From Erysipelotrichaceae bacterium (GTDB lineage: Bacteria; Bacillota_I; Bacilli_A; Erysipelotrichales; Erysipelotrichaceae): DNA of 5,078 nucleotides. Below the pieces are notes generated by a model, which saw only the letters and a program-made list of their open reading frames with translations, did no database searches and was not told the DNA's origin. Both the position numbers and the translations under genes were made by a program. Below, piece by piece: positions 1-5,078 of this stretch. Location of the stretch: assembly GCA_003510215.1 (NCBI GenBank), contig DOKQ01000179.1, forward strand, positions 1 to 5,078. The letters run 5' to 3'. Position 1 is the first letter of the stretch, and each line of letters opens with the position of its first letter.

Positions 1-537
1 ATGATGAATATTGGACAAAGAATTAAGCAGTTACGGATTAAAAACAATCTGACATTGGAAGAATTAGCTAGTCGCTGTGAGCTGACAAAAGGATTTCTAT
101 CTCAGCTTGAACGAGACTTGACATCTCCGTCGATTTCCACACTCAATGATATTGTGGAAGCATTGGGAATTTCTTTGGCTCAGTTTTTCCAGGAACCAAA
201 GGAAGAGAAGATTATCTTTACTCAGGATGATTATTTTGTTGATGAGAAAGAAGGAAGTACAGTTCACTGGATTGTGCCAAATGCTCAGAAGAATGAGATG
301 GAACCAATCCTACTTGAACTACCTCCCAGTGGGACATCGTTTGAACTTACTCCTCATGATGGAGAAGAGTTTGGCTATGTGCTTTTAGGTAAAGTCATTC
401 TTGTTGATGGTGACCGTGAGTACACCATTCGAAAGGGTCAAACCTTTTATATCAAAGGGTCTTATGACCATTTTCTGCGAAACGATACCTCGTCTGTTGC
501 GAAAGTGCTATGGATTTGCACACCACCCATATTTTAG
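1..537 (+). CDS. XRE-family transcriptional regulator with C-terminal cupin domain, probable regulator of the pot operon
   Basis: A 178-residue two-domain regulator. Residues 6-61 form an XRE/Cro-type helix-turn-helix: IGQRIKQLR opens helix 1, LTLEELASRCELTKGFLSQL covers helices 2-3, and S43PSISTL follows. Residues about 100-176 form a small cupin barrel. Motif 1 is PHDGEEFGYVLLG (118-130), with His119 and Glu123. Motif 2 starts at Gly146 and includes His157 and Asn161, but Lys152 stands where a proline is usual. This architecture is that of the PuuR-like family, in which the cupin senses a small ligand and the HTH binds DNA. Its place 12 nt before potA suggests it controls polyamine uptake and perhaps itself; that is inference. 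Its own promoter and RBS lie before the window. Two adjacent Met codons start it, and either could be the true start; the HTH begins where family members normally begin, so the protein is probably complete. An E. coli-like name is withheld because the ligand is unknown. Confidence 0.9.
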   Translation: MMNIGQRIKQLRIKNNLTLEELASRCELTKGFLSQLERDLTSPSISTLNDIVEALGISLAQFFQEPKEEKIIFTQDDYFVDEKEGSTVHWIVPNAQKNEMEPILLELPPSGTSFELTPHDGEEFGYVLLGKVILVDGDREYTIRKGQTFYIKGSYDHFLRNDTSSVAKVLWICTPPIF

Positions 538-541
538 GAGG
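536..541 (+). promoter_or_regulatory. Ribosome binding site of potA overlapping the regulator stop codon
   Basis: AGGAGG begins inside the TAG stop (535-537) of the regulator and lies 8 nt before the potA ATG at 550. Two ATGs at 543 and 546 are nearer but in another frame that ends after a few codons, so spacing and frame both favour 550. The overlap of stop and RBS suggests translational coupling of regulator and transporter. Confidence 0.8.
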
Positions 542-549
542 TATGATGT

Positions 550-1593
550 ATGAGAAAATTAATTCAGTTTAAAAATATTGTCAAAGATTTTGACGGTACA
601 CTGGTACTTAAGGGAATTAATCTGGATATTTATGAAAATGAGTTTGTGACTTTGTTGGGACCTTCCGGATGTGGAAAGACAACGTTGCTACGCATACTAG
701 GTGGATTTTTGGAGCAAACTCAAGGTGAAGTTATGTTTGATCAGATTGAAATCAGTAAGGTTCCCCCATATAAACGGGAAATCAACACGGTATTTCAGCG
801 GTATGCATTGTTTCCGCATATGGATGTATTTGATAATATCGCATTTGGGCTGCGTATTAAGAAGCAATCCGAAGAAATCATTAAGCAAAAGGTAACAAAA
901 ATGTTAAAGCTTGTTGGACTTGAAGGGTATGATCATCGGGCTGTAACGCTTCTTTCTGGCGGTCAGCAACAACGTGTGGCCATTGCCCGCGCTTTGGTCA
1001 ATGAACCTATGGTTCTACTTCTGGATGAACCTTTAGGTGCGTTGGATTTGAAGCTTCGTAAGGAGATGCAGCTGGAGCTTAAAAAGATTCAGAAGGAAGT
1101 TGGTATTACCTTTATCTATGTAACTCATGATCAGGAAGAAGCATTGACGATGTCAGATAAGATTGTGGTATTAAACGAAGGTGAAATTCAGCAAATTGGA
1201 ACGCCAACGGATATTTACAACGAACCTGAAAACCGATTCGTGGCGGACTTTATTGGTGAGAGCAATATTCTTGAGGGCATCATGATTGATGACTATCGGG
1301 TATATTTCGATGATAAAGAATTTGAGTGTGTGGACTATGGCTTTAATGATAACGAAGAGGTAGACATTGTGATTCGTCCGGAGGATTTGGATATCGTACC
1401 TTTGGATATGGGTAAATTGACAGGAACCGTTGTTTCCAGTCTATTTAAAGGAGTCCATTACGAAATTGTGGTTAAAACACAGGATCGTCACATGATTATT
1501 CATACGACAGATGATGCTACAGTGGACCAGGAAGTGGGATTGCATTTCTTTCCGGAAGATATCCATGTTATGTCAAAGTTAGGAGCTTACTAA
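550..1593 (+). CDS. potA: Spermidine/putrescine ABC transporter, ATP-binding protein PotA
   Basis: The 347-residue cytoplasmic ATPase subunit that powers polyamine import through PotB-PotC. All nucleotide-binding elements are intact: Walker A GPSGCGKT (37-44), Q-loop FQRYALFPH (82-90, Gln83), signature LSGGQQQR (135-142), Walker B VLLLDEP with catalytic Glu160, D-loop GALD (163-166) and switch His193 in VTHD. The remainder from about residue 235 is the regulatory C-terminal extension typical of the PotA/MalK branch, with a TOBE-like fold containing IRPEDL (275-280). Length is close to the usual 350-380 residues, slightly short in the C-terminal domain. The start at 550 follows AGGAGG at 8 nt. 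Only one base separates its stop from the potB start. Related transporters for iron, sulfate or other solutes share the ATPase motifs, but the following PotB, PotC and PotD assign the substrate class as polyamines. Confidence 0.96.
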   Translation: MRKLIQFKNIVKDFDGTLVLKGINLDIYENEFVTLLGPSGCGKTTLLRILGGFLEQTQGEVMFDQIEISKVPPYKREINTVFQRYALFPHMDVFDNIAFGLRIKKQSEEIIKQKVTKMLKLVGLEGYDHRAVTLLSGGQQQRVAIARALVNEPMVLLLDEPLGALDLKLRKEMQLELKKIQKEVGITFIYVTHDQEEALTMSDKIVVLNEGEIQQIGTPTDIYNEPENRFVADFIGESNILEGIMIDDYRVYFDDKEFECVDYGFNDNEEVDIVIRPEDLDIVPLDMGKLTGTVVSSLFKGVHYEIVVKTQDRHMIIHTTDDATVDQEVGLHFFPEDIHVMSKLGAY

Positions 1594-1594
1594 T

Positions 1595-2446
1595 ATGAGA
1601 ACATTCTCCAATTTGGTTAAACCCTATATTGCGTGGATGAGTGTGTTCATTGTCGTACCGATGTTACTGATTATCTTATATGCATTTACAACCGTAGGAA
1701 ATGAAGTGTTACCATTCAAATTCACGCTTGATAACTTTATTAAGTTCTTTGATCCGGTCTTTTTACGGGTTTTGGGAAAATCGTTGCAAGTAGCTCTGAT
1801 TACTACCGTCATTTCCATTTTGATTGGTTATCCGGTAGCCTACTTTATAGCCAATGTCAAAGAGAATATCCAGACGCTGCTCATCCTTCTTGTTACCATC
1901 CCTATGTGGATTAATATGCTGGTAAGAACGTATGCCTGGATTAGCATTCTATCTGACAATGGTTTAATTAATTCATTTCTAAGTAAGATTGGACTACCAA
2001 CTGTGACCATGATGTATACAGATTTTGCGGTGGTATTAGGGATGGTATATAATTTTCTTCCCTTCATGATTCTGTCCATCTACACTGTATTGGCAAAGTT
2101 GGATAAGGCGCTGATTGCGGCAAGCTATGATTTGGGAGCCAATCGGATTCAAACGTTTATCAAAGTGGTCTTCCCATTATCACTTCCAGGTGTCATTTCG
2201 GGAATTACCCTGGTCTTCTTACCAGCGGTGTCCACCTTTGTAATTCCAAAGTTTCTAGGTGGTGGAAACTACATGCTGATTGGTAATCTGATTGAAACTC
2301 AGTTTATTACCGTAGGCGAGTGGAACTTTGGTAGTGCCATTTCATTAATCATGGCGATGATTATTATGATTTCCATGGTCATTACGAAGAAGTTTGACAA
2401 AAACGTTGAAGAAAACAATTCGAGTGGAGGTGGTCGTTTGTGGTAG
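1595..2446 (+). CDS. potB: Spermidine/putrescine ABC transporter, permease PotB
   Basis: A 283-residue integral membrane protein, one half of the polyamine channel, with about six hydrophobic segments (near residues 12-33, 66-88, 93-117, 144-166, 197-216 and 246-264). The ABC-permease coupling loop lies at about 170-200: LDKALIAASYDLGAN followed by IKVVFPLSLPG. Gly181 and the closing LPG are kept, but the glutamate of the classical EAA triplet is Ile174. The segment after the loop, VFLPAVSTFVIPKFLGG (207-223), is characteristic of PotB. The ATG at 1595 follows AGGAG (1581-1585) with 9 nt spacing and sits 1 nt after the potA stop. The last seven bases overlap potC. The C-terminal tail is polar and ends in GGGRLW; its glycine codons coincide with the GGAGGTGG sequence that serves as the potC RBS, so the odd tail may be shaped by that need. 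Confidence 0.95.
   Translation: MRTFSNLVKPYIAWMSVFIVVPMLLIILYAFTTVGNEVLPFKFTLDNFIKFFDPVFLRVLGKSLQVALITTVISILIGYPVAYFIANVKENIQTLLILLVTIPMWINMLVRTYAWISILSDNGLINSFLSKIGLPTVTMMYTDFAVVLGMVYNFLPFMILSIYTVLAKLDKALIAASYDLGANRIQTFIKVVFPLSLPGVISGITLVFLPAVSTFVIPKFLGGGNYMLIGNLIETQFITVGEWNFGSAISLIMAMIIMISMVITKKFDKNVEENNSSGGGRLW
2426..2433 (+). promoter_or_regulatory. Ribosome binding site deciding the GTG start of potC
   Basis: GGAGGTGG lies inside the 3' end of potB. Its GGAGG core ends 9 nt before GTG at 2440, whose frame opens directly into the PotC protein. The nearby TTG at 2438 is out of frame. This supports GTG rather than a later ATG as the start. Confidence 0.75.
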
Positions 2447-3240
2447 GAATTAAAAAGTCACGATGGCTACCTGTTGTGGTTGTCGGTACCATTCTACTAT
2501 TCTTCTATTTACCGATTCTGATACTCATGATCTTCTCGTTCAATGACTCTCGTTCATTAACGGTCTGGGCAGGTTTCTCTACTCAGTGGTATACTCAGTT
2601 ATTTCGAAGTCGTGATATGATGGAAGCAGTGATGACTTCAGTTTCTGTTGCTTTGATTAGTACTCTGATTTCTACATTTGTAGGAACATTGGCGGCAATT
2701 GGTCTTTCCAAAAGCCGTAAAGTAGTAAAAGAAGTGGTATTACAGGTTAACAGTTTGCCGATTTTAAACCCGGAGATTGTTACAGCGATTGGTTTTATGC
2801 TGCTATTCTCAGCATTTACCATTCAACGTGGATACACAACGATGCTGTTGGCACATATTGCGTTCAGTATTCCCTATGTCATTCTATCGATTTTACCAAA
2901 ACTACGCCTGCTGGATCCGAATCTGGCAGAAGCCGCATTGGATCTGGGAGCTACGCCTTGGCAAGCGCTGATTAAGGTGATTGTTCCACAGATTTTACCG
3001 GGCATTGTTTCTGGGGCACTGATTGCCTTTACGATGTCATTTGATGACTTTGTCATCTCCTATTTTGTGACAGGTAATGGAGTGAAGAATATTTCCATTC
3101 TTGTATATACTATGTCGCGTCGGATTAATCCTACGATTAATGCGTTGTCGACGATTTTGGTGGCCATTATTACGATTGCTTTAGTGCTGATTAATGTGTT
3201 GCCGATGATGAAAAAGAAAGAGAAGGTTAGCTACGAATGA
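2440..3240 (+). CDS. potC: Spermidine/putrescine ABC transporter, permease PotC
   Basis: A 266-residue membrane permease that pairs with PotB. About six hydrophobic segments are visible (near 9-32, 64-88, 103-125, 134-153, 186-204 and 231-254). The coupling loop is canonical: LAEAALDLGATPWQALIKV (162-180), with Glu164 and Gly170, then VPQILPG (182-188). The stretch SFDDFVISYFVTG (200-212) is a strong PotC marker. It starts with GTG, overlapping the last 7 bases of potB, and its stop TGA overlaps the potD ATG as ATGA. Such overlaps indicate coupled translation of the membrane and binding components. The length matches the family norm of about 260-275. Basic residues at the start (KKSR) and end (MKKKEK) fit cytoplasmic termini. 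Confidence 0.95.
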   Translation: MVGIKKSRWLPVVVVGTILLFFYLPILILMIFSFNDSRSLTVWAGFSTQWYTQLFRSRDMMEAVMTSVSVALISTLISTFVGTLAAIGLSKSRKVVKEVVLQVNSLPILNPEIVTAIGFMLLFSAFTIQRGYTTMLLAHIAFSIPYVILSILPKLRLLDPNLAEAALDLGATPWQALIKVIVPQILPGIVSGALIAFTMSFDDFVISYFVTGNGVKNISILVYTMSRRINPTINALSTILVAIITIALVLINVLPMMKKKEKVSYE

Positions 3241-4277
3241 AAAAAATATTTATTGTACTTGCGATTTTAGGTTTATTTCTAACTGGGTGTTCGTCTTCAG
3301 ACAAAGAAACCCTGCGTGTATTCAACTGGGGAGAGTATATTGATGAAGATGTGATTCGTGCATTTGAGAAACAGTACAATGCACGTGTTATTTATAATCT
3401 GTTTGACTCCAATGAAATGATGTATACAACCCTGCAATCCGGAGAAGTTTTCGATGTGCTGATTCCATCAGATTATATGATTGAGCGTTTAATTGCTGAG
3501 AATAAGTTGCAAAAACTTGATTTTGGAAAACTTTCCAATTTTGATGGTGTAATGGACCATTTGCTTAATCTTGAGTTTGATCCAAATCAGGAGTACTCTG
3601 CCCCGTATTTCTGGGGAAATGTGGGTCTTGTTTATAATACAAACACAGTTAGTGAAAAAGATTTAGAAGCAGGTTGGGAAATCTTGCGTAATCCAACCTA
3701 TGCTGGGCGTATCTATTTTTATGATTCAGAGCGTGATGCATTTATGATTGCTCTAAAGGCGTTGGGCTATTCTATGAATTCAACGAATGAAGCTGAAATT
3801 CAAGAGGCATATGAGTGGTTGCTTGAACTTGATGCCAATATGAATCCGATTTATGTTTCGGATGATGTCATCGATAATATGATTGCTGGAATCAAGGATA
3901 TTGCGGTCATGTACTCAGGAGATGCCACCTATGTCATCGAAGAGAATGAAGACTTGGCTTATTTTGTGCCTGAAGAAGGTACAAACTTCTGGGTTGATGC
4001 TATGGTTATTCCGAGTGATGCATTGAATGTGGATCTGGCACACAAATTTATCAACTTCCTGTTAGATGCTGAAAACGCTTATGCCAATACATACTATGTA
4101 GGATATACGACTCCAGTTCAATCAGTGTTTGATGACGTTACAGGTGAAGATGGAGACTATGAAGGAGCGGACTCATATGTTCCTCGTATGGACTATGCGT
4201 TTGATGAGGTTTTCCGTCACAATGAAGTAGTCAAGAAATTATTAGCTGACTTGTGGTTTAGAGTAAAAGCTCAATAA
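3237..4277 (+). CDS. potD: Spermidine/putrescine-binding lipoprotein PotD
   Basis: A 346-residue extracellular binding protein that captures polyamines and hands them to PotB-PotC. A lipoprotein signal peptide is clear: MKK, a hydrophobic core, then lipobox LTGC with the lipidated Cys18, followed by a short Ser-rich linker. Membrane anchoring is normal for monoderm bacteria. The mature part begins LRVFNWGEYID (26-36), the family hallmark, with Trp31 and Tyr34 at polyamine-stacking positions. Other likely ligand-site residues, by remembered alignment to E. coli PotD, are Ser78 and Tyr80 (IPSDY), Asp167, Trp252 and Asp254 (FWVD), and Tyr290 (VGYTTP). Two E. coli contacts differ: a Trp is Tyr226 and an Asp is probably Ser164. 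Spermidine or putrescine is the expected ligand, but preference cannot be told. The ATG overlaps the potC stop; AGAAGG (3221-3226) gives 10 nt spacing. It is the last gene before a terminator. Confidence 0.95.
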   Translation: MKKIFIVLAILGLFLTGCSSSDKETLRVFNWGEYIDEDVIRAFEKQYNARVIYNLFDSNEMMYTTLQSGEVFDVLIPSDYMIERLIAENKLQKLDFGKLSNFDGVMDHLLNLEFDPNQEYSAPYFWGNVGLVYNTNTVSEKDLEAGWEILRNPTYAGRIYFYDSERDAFMIALKALGYSMNSTNEAEIQEAYEWLLELDANMNPIYVSDDVIDNMIAGIKDIAVMYSGDATYVIEENEDLAYFVPEEGTNFWVDAMVIPSDALNVDLAHKFINFLLDAENAYANTYYVGYTTPVQSVFDDVTGEDGDYEGADSYVPRMDYAFDEVFRHNEVVKKLLADLWFRVKAQ

Positions 4278-4300
4278 TTATCCAAAGTGTCAAGTGAATT

Positions 4301-4328
4301 GAAGAGCGAAAGCTCTTCTTTTTGTTTT
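4301..4328 (+). terminator. Rho-independent terminator of the pot operon
   Basis: The perfect 7-bp stem GAAGAGC (4301-4307) / GCTCTTC (4312-4318) closes a stable GAAA tetraloop and is followed by TTTTTGTTTT (4319-4328). It begins 24 nt after the potD stop. No A tract precedes the stem, so it should act only on rightward transcription. It separates the pot operon from the downstream heliorhodopsin gene. Confidence 0.92.
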
Positions 4329-4341
4329 ATAGTCAAAAAGA

Positions 4342-4370
4342 TTTTAAGTTACTTAAGTTTCTGATATACT
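4342..4370 (+). promoter_or_regulatory. Probable extended -10 promoter of the heliorhodopsin gene
   Basis: TATACT (4365-4370) is one mismatch from the sigma-70/sigma-A consensus TATAAT and is preceded by TG at 4362-4363, giving TGnTATACT. A weak -35, TTTTAA (4342-4347), lies 17 nt upstream; the extended -10 would compensate for it. The start of transcription would fall near 4377, giving a leader of about 26 nt. Its position right after the terminator and before a gene with a good RBS supports it. Confidence 0.65.
4344..4361 (+). repeat. 9-bp imperfect tandem repeat with embedded palindromes, candidate operator
   Basis: TTAAGTTAC (4344-4352) is followed directly by TTAAGTTTC (4353-4361), matching at 8 of 9 positions. 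The junction also makes a perfect inverted repeat, TTAAGT-T-ACTTAA (4344-4356), and the 8-bp palindrome ACTTAAGT (4351-4358). The block ends at the TG of the extended -10, filling the core-promoter spacer of the next gene. That is a usual place for a regulator site, but AT-rich DNA produces such patterns by chance, and no binding protein is identified. Confidence 0.45.
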
Positions 4371-4387
4371 TCATCTAAATAAAGGGT

Positions 4388-4394
4388 AAAGGAG
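4388..4394 (+). promoter_or_regulatory. Ribosome binding site of the heliorhodopsin gene
   Basis: AAAGGAG lies 8 nt before ATG at 4403. An in-frame TAA at 4376-4378 excludes a start much further upstream. The surrounding bases AAGG-A-GATC-A-CCTT (4389-4402) are an imperfect palindrome that could weakly fold over the RBS; the predicted stem is short. Confidence 0.8.
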
Positions 4395-4402
4395 ATCACC
4401 TT

Positions 4403-5078
4403 ATGGAACTACGATTACAAAAATTAAAACGATTTAACTTAATTATGGGATTCTTTCATTTGATTCAAGGTGTAATTATGCTATTTCTGGCCACAACGGT
4501 CATAGAGAAAATCGCAGAATTTCAACCGACCATCGTACAATTTTATTTAACATTTAATCCGATGACACAATCGCTGGAATCGACGTCGAAAGCATTGTTC
4601 ACATTGCCATTCGGAATATTGGTGGCGAGTTTTCTTCTGATTTCAGCTGTGGCACACGGTGTGATTGTATGGCGCTCTAAGAAGTACTTTGAGGACCTTG
4701 AGCAGGGAATTAACCGTTTCCGCTGGTTCGAGTATGCACTTAGCTCATCTATTATGATTGTGCTTATATCTACCTTGTTTGGTATCTATGACATTGCTTC
4801 ATTAATCTTAATCTTTATAGTGAATGCTTCGATGAATCTTTTTGGTTTGGATATGGAACTACTTAATGCTGGAAAAGAGAAGAAGAAAGTTGCCTGGGGA
4901 CCGTTTGTATATGGATCGCTTGCAGGGATTGCACCGTGGGTAGCTATTTTCCTCTATATGTTTGGTACAGGTAATTTTAATCAGGTGCCTTGGTTTGTGT
5001 GGGCTATTGTTATCACATATTTTGTGGCTTTCAATACATTTCCAATCAATATGATTTTGCAGTATAAAGCGGTTGGTA
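4403..5078 (+). CDS. Heliorhodopsin (partial, 3' end beyond the window)
   Basis: The first 225 codons of an uninterrupted frame that runs off the window; family members are about 250-270 residues, so only TM7 and the tail are missing. Six hydrophobic segments are visible (near 11-34, 66-90, 107-128, 130-149, 168-188 and 196-219). Family marks are FFHLIQG (His19, TM1), VAHGV (His85, TM2), RFRWFEYALSSSIMIVL in TM3 with Glu110 as probable Schiff-base counterion and Ser114 one turn on, GLDMELLN (148-155), and FNTFPINMILQY closing TM6. Basic clusters fall at the N-terminus (RLQKLKR), in the TM2-TM3 loop (RSKK, RFR) and in the TM4-TM5 loop (KEKKK), so the N-terminus should be cytoplasmic, inverted relative to type 1 rhodopsins. 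The 35-64 loop is long and would be outside, as in the family. Heliorhodopsins bind retinal and have slow photocycles; most do not pump ions, and a sensory or enzyme-regulating role is suspected. The retinal lysine is not in view, so retinal binding is inferred. No retinal-synthesis gene is seen. Confidence 0.92.
   Translation, partial: MELRLQKLKRFNLIMGFFHLIQGVIMLFLATTVIEKIAEFQPTIVQFYLTFNPMTQSLESTSKALFTLPFGILVASFLLISAVAHGVIVWRSKKYFEDLEQGINRFRWFEYALSSSIMIVLISTLFGIYDIASLILIFIVNASMNLFGLDMELLNAGKEKKKVAWGPFVYGSLAGIAPWVAIFLYMFGTGNFNQVPWFVWAIVITYFVAFNTFPINMILQYKAVG

Noticed and set aside
543..548. ATGATG just before potA as an alternative start or leader peptide
   Set aside because: It is in another frame, ends within about ten codons and is too close to the RBS; the ATG at 550 has better spacing and gives the full protein.
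697..895. Short open frames on both strands inside potA
   Set aside because: They are shadows of a strongly conserved ATPase gene, have no RBS and encode no recognisable protein.
1624..3056. Several 60-79 codon reverse-strand frames within potB and potC, and a + strand frame at 2777-2971
   Set aside because: All lie within conserved permease genes, lack RBS and family features, and look like out-of-frame translations.
4389..4402. Imperfect palindrome over the heliorhodopsin RBS as an RNA switch or thermometer
   Set aside because: The stem is four base pairs plus a mismatch, and the leader is only about 26 nt; the match largely follows from the RBS itself.
4278..4402. Riboswitch, small RNA or small gene in the intergenic region
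   Set aside because: After the terminator and promoter are accounted for, too little sequence remains, and no convincing frame or structured element is seen.
1..5078. Mobile elements, CRISPR arrays, tRNA or rRNA genes
   Set aside because: No transposase, terminal repeats, spaced direct repeats or RNA gene signatures were seen; base composition looks even across the window.

Overview
The window comes from a low-GC (about 40% by eye), probably Gram-positive (monoderm, Bacillota-like) bacterium. Three things point that way: the purine-rich AAAGGAG/AGGAGG-type ribosome binding sites, the spermidine-binding protein made as a lipoprotein (lipobox LTGC) rather than a free periplasmic protein, and a heliorhodopsin gene, a family reported almost entirely from monoderm prokaryotes. 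I cannot name a genus from the sequence.

Positions 1-4277 hold a compact five-gene polyamine uptake operon on the + strand: an XRE-cupin regulator, then potA (ATPase), potB and potC (permeases) and potD (substrate-binding lipoprotein). The genes are almost touching or overlap: 12 nt, 1 nt, a 7-nt overlap with a GTG start, and a 4-nt ATGA overlap. They are therefore very likely one transcript, whose promoter lies before the window. A clean intrinsic terminator (7-bp stem, GAAA loop, T tract) at 4301-4328 closes the operon.

Positions 4278-4402 are a 125-bp intergenic region. It holds that terminator, a 9-bp near-perfect tandem repeat with embedded palindromes, and an extended -10 promoter (TGnTATACT). 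These precede a gene that starts at 4403 and runs off the window at 5078. The ORF track does not list this gene because it is open at the right edge. Its translation has the hallmarks of a heliorhodopsin: RWFEY in TM3 with the likely counterion Glu110, His19 in TM1, His85 in TM2, and a TM6 ending in NMILQY. The charge pattern predicts a cytoplasmic N-terminus, as expected for this inverted rhodopsin family. The Schiff-base lysine of TM7 should lie just past the edge and cannot be checked here.

The polyamine operon is conventional, with a few substitutions worth noting (EAA loop of PotB, ligand-site positions of PotD). The heliorhodopsin and its promoter are the most interesting part of the window. 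The terminator and separate promoter suggest it is its own transcription unit, so its adjacency to polyamine uptake need not mean shared function.
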